From NCBI GenBank assembly GCA_039704465.1, contig JASFAU010000002.1, positions 310,001 through 374,000 on the forward strand: 64,000 nucleotides of DNA, in the 5' to 3' direction. How positions within the stretch are numbered: the stretch's first letter is position 1; the number at the start of each line of letters is the position of its first letter. Positions 52,316 to 62,004 of this stretch are shown one piece after another. This DNA comes from Plasmodiophora brassicae. Taxonomy: Eukaryota > Endomyxa > Phytomyxea > Plasmodiophorida > Plasmodiophoridae. The notes below the pieces were generated by a model, which saw only the letters and a program-made list of their open reading frames with translations, did not search any database and was not told the DNA's origin. The translations under genes and the position numbers were made by a program.

Positions 52316-54277
52316 CTATTGGCCAGCTTGCCGCTTGGCAAGAATCGTCTGTTTAAGGGAGTACAAGCGGAACGTTAGGAGCTTGTAAAGGTCGAAGTCG
52401 TTGTAGCTGGAGGCTCGTTCATGAGCGGCCTCAGCCAGGTCGAGGTCACCGGCTTTGACTTTCCACAGGGCGTATGTCGTCCAAGCCCAGGCAACCACCC
52501 CGTCAGCATTGGCACGAGGATCCAGGGACCTGGAATCCTCGAAGACGACCTTGTATTCCCGTTCGGCAGCGCCTGTATTCCCATTACTGCTGTAGATGTA
52601 TGCCCTGTACGTGTGATATCGAAGTTGATCTCCAACGCTCCAGGAAGTCGAGCCGTATCGTCGCAGTTCATCGTCGAGAAGTTCAAGTGCCGTCATTGAA
52701 ACCTGTAGAGCAGCTGCTAAGCCAGATTCTATCGGTGCTGTCCCATAGAGAGCGGTCCGACATCGTGGGACATTGACGGGAACGCGTTCCAAACGAGTAG
52801 CAGCTCAAATGCATCCAACACGCATCCTCCTGCTTTCTTCGTGAACTGTGACGCCTATAACGACGAGAGCATACGTGTCAGGAAACCGCTGAACAAGCAC
52901 AATGGCAGCGTACTTTGCGGAGGCAATAACTGTCCATTGGACGCAACTTGCCCGTTATCAACCCAGGAACGTCATTGAAGCACTCCATGGCGATTTCATC
53001 CTTGCCAGCGCAAAGGAGACAGATGCCGCGATGGTACATGTAGAAGCCACGTATGTTGGAGTTCTTCGTGATGCCGCCTTCAACAAGCTGGACATCAACG
53101 GAGGCGTTCAGCCAAAGGCGAGACTGTTCACGAGAGCAACCACGTACGATTCGCTCTAGGTGCTCGGCCGCATCTGTGAATTGCAACTGAATGAAGTTGC
53201 ACCATGCGAGCTCATATGAAATCAACTGGCGAAATGCAGGCATCGAGCCAGCAACGTCCATGGCCACGGTTAACGATGATAATGCCTGTCAGGTCTATAA
53301 GAAAAGAGGCAGACCTCATACAGAGCCATATCACCTGTGACATCTCGGCCCGCGTCCGGTGAAGACGTGATGCAAAGTAGAGGAAGAAGAAGGAGTTGGG
53401 GATTCGGCTGCCGGCCCAGGCGATGATCTGGCTGGCTCGATCAAGGTCGGCCTCAGTTTGCGACCCGATATGTGTAGAGATCTGGACGAAATAGGACAGC
53501 AGGCACAGTGCAGAAACCGGGCTGAACAGATGGCCACCGCTTTGCGATTCGTGTAACAGGCGAAGGCCGTCGGCTCTGTCGGATTTGAACCCGAGAACCC
53601 CTACAGGATGATGGTAAAGACAGGATTGGAAGAAACAAGTCGTCAACGGAACCTGCAACATATACGACTGACGGCGGGAGGATAGACAGGAAGAGGTTGA
53701 AGACACCGAGCCCGAACTGAATGCCGCTCTTCAGGTCATCCTTGTCTACGCCCTCATACGTTTCTAGCATGACAGCGGCCTCGTCGTACATCCGTCTGGA
53801 CTTCTTCAGGTTCCACGCCGCCTTAACGTACGACTCCTGCAGAATCTGGATCAGCGCCCCGAGTAGATGCGTCTCTCCTGAGAGTACGCCGTGCGTTAGT
53901 TCGGTGTCAGTTAAAGGCTGTGCCTTCCCTTGCGACTAACCTTGAACGAGCTTGCCTTCGACAGTCGGGGACCCTCGACCAACGAGCTCTGCCGCCCACA
54001 TGCACTTCAAGCTCTCGTCGAGTTCTGCCTTCCCGAACGTGACGATGCCTAGGTGCACACACACGGGGACATCATTGACCGTCTGCATGGGGGATCGCGT
54101 GAATCTGGCACCTTTGACGAACACGGTCAAGGCATACAGCGATTGTATCCGCGGCCGCCCAGGAAATTTGACGTTCTGTTCCTGCAGGAACCGCTGGCAC
54201 TCCTCGAACCGGTTCGTGAGCAACAGCTCGAGACCTCGATGGGCGGCAGACGTCTCGCGCTCACATTCGCCCGACAT
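52316..54277 (-). CDS. TTC39: TTC39/IML2-family tetratricopeptide protein, eight exons
   Basis: Exons 54112-54277, 53941-54048, 53653-53877, 53335-53600, 52971-53285, 52895-52912 (18 nt), 52762-52845 and 52316-52702 give 522 residues; introns 49-63 nt. Family features: AAHRGLELLLTNRFEECQRF near the N-terminus, ILQESYVKAAWNLKKSRRMY, IQFGLGVFNLFLSILPPSVV (the family hallmark), LGFKSDRADGLRLLHES, FFLYFASRLHRTRAEM, and KKAGGCVLDAFELLLVWNAF. TTC39 proteins are helical-repeat cytosolic/membrane-associated factors; yeast Iml2 is linked to lipid-droplet and inclusion clearance and animal TTC39 to lipoprotein metabolism. Exon 6 is an in-frame 18-nt microexon (YAAIVL). The start at 54277 is preferred over an upstream ATG at 54394 because the family similarity begins there. 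Confidence 0.88.
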
Positions 54278-54773
54278 GACGACGAGATACTGGGATACGC
54301 CCCAGTGATTCACTGCGCCGACAGGCATGCGACTGCTGTCGGCCGAGATCTCGCCCTCGCGTTTCGAGCGCCATAACCGCATGCCGACCCTCATTGACGG
54401 GATGCAGTTAGTCGCCCCAGTTCGCTAACTAGGCGACGCGTGCCAGTCCCACAGTGAAATGTCGATCAAGAGCCTGTCCACAGGCGCCGCCCGCGATGAC
54501 GTTAACGGCGCACGACTGTCGCGAGCCGGAACTGGGACCTGCCCCGAAATGGGACATGCCTCTTGACCATGCGATGAACCGTGCAGTTTCAGTGTACAGT
54601 GTGTCAGCAAGCGGTCTTTCGTCGAGCGCGACTGGGATGCGGTAGCACTCAACGGGGACGAGGGTCTGCACCTGACGGCTGACGGCCCGCTCAAACCGTC
54701 ACTCCAATCTCCATACGACGCAATTGCGTGACGACTGACGACTGCAGAGGGACCGCGTCAGGCGACAGACGCC
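54278..54773. other. Divergent spacer, about 500 bp
   Basis: Between TTC39 and CENP-X. Frames here have no in-frame ATG-initiated recognisable content. An upstream in-frame ATG at 54394 could extend TTC39 by 39 residues. Confidence 0.45.
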
Positions 54774-55123
54774 ATGCCTGATGATGACAACGAGTTCCGG
54801 GGTGCAATCGTCGACCGGCTGTTCCGAGCTACGCTGTCGACCTCGGGCGTGAAAGGTTGCCGATGCGCGATGTGCTCCATGGTCGACAATCTGACGGTTG
54901 ACACCGTGTGTGCAGTGTCGAAGGAGGCGCGGGAGCTGACGGCGTTCTACATGAAACAGGTTGTTTTAGGTGGGACCGATGCAGTCAATGTGTAGCGGCG
55001 CCCCTGACCACAACCCTGCTTGCAGATGTCCTCCGCCGGTCGACGGCGACTGCGATGGACGATTTCGTTGACACGGACGCCCTTGATTGCATCGTTTTTG
55101 ATACGCTACTCGAGCTGACGTAG
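54774..55123 (+). CDS. CENPX: CENP-X/MHF2 histone-fold protein, three exons
   Basis: Exons 54774-54855, 54916-54969 and 55026-55123 (introns 60 and 56 nt) give 77 residues (human 81). The sequence DDDNEFRGAIVDRLFRATLS, then VKVSKEARELTAFYMKQVVL, DVLRRST, and VDTDALDCIVFDTLLELT follows the CENP-X pattern: FRxxLVxRL, KVSxDA, then VDxDxLExxLPQLLLDF. CENP-X pairs with CENP-S in a histone-fold tetramer that binds DNA at centromeres and with FANCM at stalled forks. Because the gene is tiny and both introns are shorter than 61 nt, automated annotation may miss or misjoin it. Without the introns the frame shows unrelated sequence. Confidence 0.8.
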
Positions 55124-55192
55124 CAGCACTCGGGTTATGGTCTTATATGTAATATATAACCACACACAGCATCTTGGTGGATATCTGCATGT

Positions 55193-55905
55193 TAGTTGTC
55201 AGACGTTCCGCTTGACGGTGACGGAATCAGCGACACCGACCATAAAGAGGTTAAACGGGCACGGGACAGCAAGATGCCGTCGGTCATCTCATCCGCCCAC
55301 ATCATACCAATGAGGTCATCGCCATACCTGCGGAAACGTGGCCACACACACACACACCATATCCTTTAGCGACAATGTCAATTTCCGTCTCATTCAGTAG
55401 CAGACGACAGATTGTCCACACACCTGTTACAGGAACAACACGATCTTCCGTCGTCCAGAACCACATTGAGCCACTCTGTCGGAAAAGGGTGTCATTCCTG
55501 AAGTACCAGAAGGCCTACGATTCGAAGCCATGATTGGGGACATGGCCCGATCAGCCGGGCGGTCACTGATCTGGCTGAAAGGGTCAGCCATCGGAGACGT
55601 CATGCATCGGTGCATGCGAAGCGTGGCACGCCTCCGTATGTAGGTCTGACTTGAACTGGCTTCGAAGACCACAAGGCGCCAGAGACAACGTAACATCGCT
55701 CAGCATGCAACGGGCGAGGTGGTTGTATTGCCAGTACGCCCATGGTATCATTGATATCCCTGGGAAACGTCCTGAGCAGGTCCTGAAGGCCGATACCACG
55801 GACAAGGTCGCTGAACAAGATAGCGTGTCACTCGTTTCTCGCCTTTGCATTCAATGTCGTTAGCCTCAGCTTCGTTGACCGTGATGTGGTTTCCCTGTGT
55901 GTTTA
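55193..55905 (-). CDS. Unresolved spliced gene, coding segments only
   Basis: Several minus-strand segments look coding: near 55815-55650 DLLRTFPRDINDTMGVLAIQ and HAERCYVVSGALWSSKPVQ; near 55490-55370 NDTLFRQSGSMWFWTTEDR with GVWTICRLLLNETEIDIVAK; near 55320-55230 YGDDLIGMMWADEMTDGILL. Candidate introns (a 49-nt one at about 55766-55814 and one ending TACTTCAG at about 55503) are in frame. The junction across the (CA)n tract at 55343-55357 would need an intron of 26-34 nt, or else another solution. No family recognised; start codon not found with confidence. Confidence 0.4.
55343..55357 (+). repeat. (CA)n microsatellite
   Basis: About seven CA dinucleotides; on the minus strand this is a GT run lying where an intron of the unresolved gene should begin, so it may provide multiple alternative GT donors. 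Confidence 0.75.
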
Positions 55906-55929
55906 AGGCAACAACACCTTATGTACATT

Positions 55930-57958
55930 TTATCGTGGGTTTAAAGATGGTTTGCGACCTCGCTGAAACAGCGCATCAGCGAATGTAACTGGGCGATTGC
56001 CAGCGTGCGATTCAGGGCCCGCCACGGCGAGCGAGAAATTCTGCTCGACAAGCTGAGGATCGTCGTCGAGAGCAACAATGTCCTCATCATCAGCCAGAGA
56101 AACATTGTCGTCTGCGGCTTCCTGCGGGTTATTATACTCCAAACACGCGTCGTTGAGGTTCGACGCGGTGACGGTATGCAGCGCGCCTTTGGAAAAGAAC
56201 GACTCAATTGTCGTCTGCTGTAGAGGCTTATCATCATCCTCGCCGGCCAACGAACTCAGCCGTAATCCCATCAGCCGCAGGTGCAGCGGATACAATTGTC
56301 GAAGCAGGTGGAGGCCGACTTGTACGATCTCGTCTACACGCCAAATGAAGCTACGGTATGGAAGTCAGATGGTGCACGAAACGGCATGACGGATTCCTAC
56401 TGGGGCAAACTCATCGACCTTGACGTGACTTTGAAGTCGACTGATTTAACGACTAGTGTCAGAGTCTTGCCTTTGTACTTCCCTCGCAGGTCTTCCACAA
56501 GCATGGCAGCAATCTCTCTGAGCTTCCCCTCCAAGTCGACAGAGTGTTTCAACGAACGAAACGTTCTCGATACGCTGACGCTCTTGCGAGGTTGAAACTC
56601 CAGATCGGTTTCGCTGCGCTTGGACCTGCCAATGCCGACCATGACGCGCATCAGCCAGTCCAGGGAACGAGGCGAAAACGCTCTCTGTGCCCGGAACACC
56701 TGCCGATGCTCCAACATCAGGAAACCGACGCTGCCCAAACGATAACCACAGCACGACCGACATGCTGCAAGAACTGACCACATGTGCCCACCCCGATCTC
56801 TTTCAGTATCTGTCCAAAGTGCTCTTATCAGCGCTACGCGATGCGCCAGACGGCACACTGAACATTACGCGCTCGGTGACTCGCCCGACTCTAGGTATCT
56901 TCCGGGTCGGCAGGTCATACATAAATTTGGCAATTGCTTCGCGTGTACTCTCGAGGCAGAACTGGCCGTTAGGTTTCCCCATATCGGAGCAAATCTAGCA
57001 GCATACGTCAGCCAGGTCTCAACAACACACACAATCAACGATTACCTTGGCAAGCATCTGGTTGCAGGCGATGCCGGCGCTAGCCGTTAATCCTCGTGTC
57101 GCTGTGCAGACTCTGTCCCGAATAGCCTGTGCGACCTGCGAACCGGTCATGCCGGCATGGTCTGCCAGGTAGTCGGTAACATCAAGGGCCGCCTCGTCCA
57201 GCGACCACGACGAGTATTGCGGGTCGTACTCGGCGAATATGGCACGGCAGCGACTAGCAGCTTCCTTGTACGCGTCGAAATCTGGAAGCAGATCAGCCAC
57301 GACGAGACACACGCGTACAGCGTCTCTGTCCATACCGTGCTTTACGAAGACTAGATCCGGGCAGAGCTTGACAGCAATAAACCCTGGCGCACCACTATCA
57401 GAAGATCCCGGGCAAGGGAACGTCCCAGCAAGTACCTGGCATGGCGCTTCGTACACCGTACTGCCTAGCGACATAGTTCGCCGTCGATATCATCTGCATG
57501 CCGCCAACGGCAACTGGTTTCCCAACAAGCGACGGATCGTCCCGCATGGCAACGGCGGCGAAGAACTGATCCATATCGATATGGATCCAGGTCCTGGAAA
57601 GCACGATCCCGTCAATCAGTTGCCGGGCGCGCGCAGTGGCCTCCACCGTCGCCCGTCGTTCCTCGTCTGGATCAACGTTGACGAACCGCTCCTTGAGCGC
57701 CTCCAGCTGAGCAGTGACCCGCTCCGCCTGGCGCTGCTGATTGCGGAAATACGCCGAGTCTTTGCTGGCCTCGTAAATCACCTGGTGCGTTCGCTGCACG
57801 TCGATCCCGCCCATGCCCGCCTTCTGCCCCGTGAAATGGAATAAATGCTTATGCGATGTGCCGACATCGTCGCCCAGCGGCCCGTCTGCGTTGTCGTCGT
57901 CGTCGCCGCTGCTGCTGCGCGACTCACGGCCATCCGCGTCGGCATCGGCACCCATCAT
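55930..57958 (-). CDS. POLK: DNA polymerase kappa (Y-family translesion polymerase), seven exons
   Basis: Exons 57436-57958, 57336-57383, 57046-57281, 56869-56994, 56747-56821, 56401-56699 and 55930-56350 (introns 47-54 nt) give 575 residues. Features: the kappa-specific N-clasp ([20 protein letters not shown]), catalytic [13 protein letters not shown] and [12 protein letters not shown] (metal-binding Asp-x-Asp region and Asp-Glu), [47 protein letters not shown], and the little-finger [10 protein letters not shown] and [12 protein letters not shown]. The C-terminus has QTTIESFF, a PCNA-interacting PIP box. The C2HC zinc fingers of animal Pol kappa are absent, and the insert of the palm is shorter. 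It copies past minor-groove guanine adducts. Start at 57958; upstream frame uses no ATG. Confidence 0.95.
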
Positions 57959-58150
57959 CACGCGTGGCCAACGGCGGCAACTCCGATTTCCGCCCAGTCG
58001 TCCATCGCTCGCTGCATCACGGTGGCGGGTGGCCACTGCCAGCTTCTATTTCGGTTGACTCAGGGGGCAGCGCCAGCCTACCCATCTGCGCATGACCAGG
58101 TGTGCTGGACCAGTGGTTGTATACCCGTCATGTTCATTCGGGCGCAACGA

Positions 58151-59249
58151 TTATCGCGTCACGCGCTGTCGCTGCGATCGCAGATGCGCGAGTTCCGACT
58201 GGGCGTCGTCCAGCTGCTGGAGGATCTCGAGCAGACGTTCGTGGACGGATTGCGACGTGCCCTGGTCGAGCTGGTCAATGAGTTTCGCGGACCGGACGGT
58301 CAGCTTGCGGACGGAGCTTTCGAGGCGCGATACGCGATCGGGTAGCAGTGCATGGCGCGCCGGTAACGATGCGTGCGGCTGGCGCGTTTTCGTCTTCCGG
58401 CATCGCTGCTTCAGCACCGATTTGCTGTACATCATCAGGAGCTGCTCCAGGCGGTCGCATCGCGCTTTCAGCAGCTGGCATGCGTCATCGGCCTGCGTTC
58501 CTCGTAGGAGCCTGACGATCTCCTCGTCATCCCTGTCGCGATCTTTGGCGTCGGCAAACCGCGTTGCCGACGTTACGCTGGAAATGGGCAGCGGGGTCGC
58601 GCTGGCGATAGGTACGTAGGCGATGGGTACAGGAGTAGGTGACGGCGCCATGTAGGCCCGTCTGGAGAGAGCAGGAGGTGGCGAATAATGGACATCAGAC
58701 GAGTCGGGTTCCGGGTCCGTCTGGGTCCCTGTGGTGTACGATTGCTTCGGGCGGGACACGTTCGACAGTTCAGCGCGGGACTCATCGAGATTCTGGGATA
58801 GTGCTTCAGCTGCCTGAGTACTGGCGTGCAGGCGCGCCTTCAGGTCCTTGACCTGCCGCTTGCAATCGGCGAGCTCAAGACGCAGACCTGGACGGTTGGT
58901 ATGAGACGCCGAGTGACAAGAAGGCGCAACAGCTGAGAGGATGTACCGTCCGCTTCCTTGACCGATCGGTCGAGTTCGTCCAGAGCCGACCGATTATGCG
59001 TCGTCAGGCGCTGAACGTCGGCATCATGCGATGCTCGCGATCTTTGCAGGTCGTCGTGGGCGCGGCGCAGGTCGTCGGCGTACCGGGCGGCATCGCGATC
59101 CCGGTCAAGCTGCGCCTCCTTCACCTTCGTCTGCAGCACGCGAAGTGCCGCAACGGCCGCTGGGCACAACGCACCTGCTCAGCACCATGCAGGCCGCTCC
59201 TACGTCGTCGCATCGAACCTTTCGACGAGATCTGGGTCGGCATGCCCAT
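58151..59249 (-). CDS. Coiled-coil protein, three exons
   Basis: Exons 59204-59249, 58947-59159 and 58151-58887 (introns 44 and 59 nt) give 331 residues. Residues about 20-115 are a continuous coil (QTKVKEAQLDRDRDAARYAD; DDLQRSRASHDADVQRLTTH; LRLELADCKRQVKDLKARLH). A Ser/Pro/Ala/Val-rich linker follows (residues about 150-205), then a second coil (LLKARCDRLEQLLMMYSKSV; SRLESSVRKLTVRSAKLIDQ; HERLLEILQQLDDAQSELAH). No motor, SMC or membrane domain. Centrosome, flagellar or cytoskeletal scaffold is plausible; no family recognised. The first exon and its 44-nt intron are the least certain part. Divergent from the PPR gene. Confidence 0.65.
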
Positions 59250-59491
59250 CATCGTGCTAGCCCAACCCAAGACCCTTGATTATTATCGATGTGGTACGCC
59301 CTCCAGATCGCACTCTGCTCCGACCGATTTCCCCCTGCGCTCAGACTTAGCCAGTTTGAACGTCAGCGTTCAGGGCAGGTGGCACAAAGAACGGGGGGCA
59401 CGACACGATCGGCTCATTCCCTCCGGCTCCTGCTCTTCGAGCTGGTGGTTCCCCCAAATTAGATGCTTCGTTGCGGCATAGCGGTGGCGGC

Positions 59492-61855
59492 ATGGTTGGC
59501 GCAGGCGTTGCCCGGAGCGCAGGTCGTCGCTTGCGCGCACCACGAGGAGTCGCGACCCGGGCCAACGCCCAGCACGTGGTAGCATTTAACGGTCAGCGGT
59601 GCAGCACGCCGTCCTCCCTGTTCGCGTCGTTCGCCAGGTCGCCCTCGATTGGCCTGGCCGTTCGGGTGCTGATGGGCGAGGACGACCCAGATCGCGGATG
59701 GAGCGTGTATCAACGCGTCATGCAGGCAGGCGATACGCCTGGGCTTCCGTTCTTCCAGTCAATGATGATATTCTGCCTGCGCCACGTTCCCGGGAAGGCA
59801 CCGGACGTCCTCCAGGCGGCATATGCTCGTGGCCTGCCGATCACTGAGAAGCTCTTCGCCATATTCCTCACCGCTTGTCACAAGACGGACCCGCCGCTCA
59901 TGCGCCAGGCCCTCGACCTGTACTCGAGATGCGGACCGGTCACCCACGATGTCCTCTACAAGCTGGCGAACCTATGCCGAGTCTCAAAGTACCCCGGATC
60001 GGCCCTGTTTCTCGTGCCCGTCGCCGTCCGACACGGCGTCGAGTTCTCTGAAAAGCTTCTGTCCCTGTTCGCCGCTTGCTGCGCCGAATCGGCGTGCCTC
60101 GAGGCGGCCGACACCGCAGAACGGCTTCTGAACCTGGTCCACTCGAGGACAATCACCCCACACGCCAACTACCAGCTGTATTCGAACCTGATCAAACCGC
60201 TGCTAGCACAAGGACGGGTGGATGCAGCGGTGAACGCACACACCCTGATGGAATCGATTGGTCTCCCACCGACGGTGCACACGTACACACACGTGCTCGA
60301 CGCCCTTGCGAAGGCAGGTCGCGTTGCCGATGCCATGTCGCTGTTCCAGACCATGGTGAGGCGAAAGATCCCTGTCGCTGTCCCCGTCCTCGCTTGCATG
60401 ATCGCTGCATGCGGCCGATGTTTCGCTCTAGAGTCGGTCCAAGTTCTCCATCGGCACGCTCGGGACAATGACCTTCTTCTTCCTAACGACATTGTCGTGT
60501 GCGCGCTGATCCTCGCTTACAGTCGGTGCGGAAGCATCGCCGACGCCGGGCATGTGTTTCAGTCGCGAATTGCATCATCGAGCGGGGTGCCCCATGAGCA
60601 GGTGTTCTCTTTCATGATCAGGTCGTACAGTGAGCATCGCATGATCGACGAGCAGGCCAAGGCGTTCGCCCAGATGCAATCCCTTGGAGTGACGCCATCA
60701 CAGCAGACGTTGACGACAATGGCAACCGACCTGGCCAGATGCGCGCGTATCGCTGATGCACTGGCTCTGTTCCCCACCATCACCGACCTGAACGTGCCGC
60801 TGTTCACGACCCTGATCAGGTCGGTTCCTGGGCACCACCTTCAAACGTTGCTTGGCTTCGCACAAGGGAGAGACCTGCTGGCGACCGATGACAACGTTGT
60901 CAGTGCGTTCATCATCGCGTTCGCGAACTGTGGTCAGCTTCCCAGAGCGGAGCACGTGTTCCGCACCCGATGCGTTCACGCCATCCCGAACGTCGCCACG
61001 TTCAATGCCATGATCGCAGCGTATGCCCAGTTCGGGTGTTTACCGCAGGCCATGAAGGCGTTCGCCCACATGAAGGCCGTTGATCTGCGACCTGATGCCA
61101 TCACGATGACCGGCCTCATCGCATCGTGCTCGCACGCCGGCGACGTCTCTGTCGCCAGTGCCATCCTGGGCGAATTCTCAGCCGGCATGAAGCTTCGTAT
61201 CCTGTCCGAGCACATCGCCTGCCTTGTCGACCTGCACGGAAGGATCGGCGACCTGGACGCCGCTGAACGGATTGCTGCGGCCGCGCCGAACGCCGACTCC
61301 CGTTCCTGGATATCAATCCTTCGTGCCTGTGCCCATTGCGGCGACCTGCAACGCGCTGAGCGGATCTTCGCCCGGATCACATCGATCCCTGGCGCCTGCC
61401 CACATCTTCCGCACGCCTACGACCTCATGAAGGCCATGCTCTTCGATGTCGGGCGGGATTCCGATGCCCGCCAATTGCTGGACGAGATGCAAAGCAAAGG
61501 CGTTGCAATCGCCGTCGGTCGCACCAGTTTACATCTCGCTGATGGACTGAAGGACTTCCAGGCGTCCCCGAGCCCCGGCGTCGACCTCACTGCCCTGCTC
61601 GACGACGCTACTACTGAAGGGCGTGACGATGGCGACGTTATACACAGCGAGGTGCTCGCTGTGGCGCATGCACTGTCTGAATTGCCGCCCAGCGAGCCGA
61701 TTCGGTTGCTGAACGACGGGCGCGTTTGTCGGGATTGTCACCAGATCCTGAAGCGCGCCTCGTCGGTCTGCGACCGGGACGTGTTCCTTCGGGAGACGGC
61801 CGGCCTGCACCATCATTTCCGGAGCGGCGCCTGCTCGTGTGGCGACTACTGGTAG
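59492..61855 (+). CDS. PPR protein with C-terminal DYW deaminase domain, single exon
   Basis: 787 residues from ATG 59492, with an Arg/Ala-rich N-terminus (RSAGRRLRAPRGVATRANAQ) fitting mitochondrial targeting. About 14-16 pentatricopeptide repeats follow, e.g. TYTHVLDALAKAGRVADAMS, VVCALILAYSRCGSIADAGH, VSAFIIAFANCGQLPRAEHV and ATFNAMIAAYAQFGCLPQAM, with an E-like module (SRSWISILRACAHCGDLQRA). The end carries VIHSEVLAVAHALSELPP (HSE zinc/catalytic motif), VCRDCHQILKRASS (C-x-x-C-H) and CSCGDYW as the last residues. These are the signatures of plant-type DYW cytidine deaminases that edit organellar transcripts C-to-U. All zinc ligands are present, so activity is expected. The deaminase region between E and HSE is shorter than in plants. 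Intronless, as in most plant relatives. Confidence 0.93.
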   Translation: MVGAGVARSAGRRLRAPRGVATRANAQHVVAFNGQRCSTPSSLFASFARSPSIGLAVRVLMGEDDPDRGWSVYQRVMQAGDTPGLPFFQSMMIFCLRHVPGKAPDVLQAAYARGLPITEKLFAIFLTACHKTDPPLMRQALDLYSRCGPVTHDVLYKLANLCRVSKYPGSALFLVPVAVRHGVEFSEKLLSLFAACCAESACLEAADTAERLLNLVHSRTITPHANYQLYSNLIKPLLAQGRVDAAVNAHTLMESIGLPPTVHTYTHVLDALAKAGRVADAMSLFQTMVRRKIPVAVPVLACMIAACGRCFALESVQVLHRHARDNDLLLPNDIVVCALILAYSRCGSIADAGHVFQSRIASSSGVPHEQVFSFMIRSYSEHRMIDEQAKAFAQMQSLGVTPSQQTLTTMATDLARCARIADALALFPTITDLNVPLFTTLIRSVPGHHLQTLLGFAQGRDLLATDDNVVSAFIIAFANCGQLPRAEHVFRTRCVHAIPNVATFNAMIAAYAQFGCLPQAMKAFAHMKAVDLRPDAITMTGLIASCSHAGDVSVASAILGEFSAGMKLRILSEHIACLVDLHGRIGDLDAAERIAAAAPNADSRSWISILRACAHCGDLQRAERIFARITSIPGACPHLPHAYDLMKAMLFDVGRDSDARQLLDEMQSKGVAIAVGRTSLHLADGLKDFQASPSPGVDLTALLDDATTEGRDDGDVIHSEVLAVAHALSELPPSEPIRLLNDGRVCRDCHQILKRASSVCDRDVFLRETAGLHHHFRSGACSCGDYW

Positions 61856-62004
61856 TATCGTTAACGTAAGATCGCGCCCGCGCCCGTGCCTGTATCCTAT
61901 TAAAACGGGGGTAGGTGATCGGTCGATGGGGTACCCTTGAGCACTGACCTCTCTGTATGTGGCGTGTGGTGCCGGTCGACGCCTAGATTGAGTCGCGGGC
62001 GCCG

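Noticed and set aside
54425..54671. 80-codon minus-strand frame in the TTC39/CENP-X spacer
   Set aside because: Starts with GTG, no in-frame ATG near its beginning and no recognisable content.
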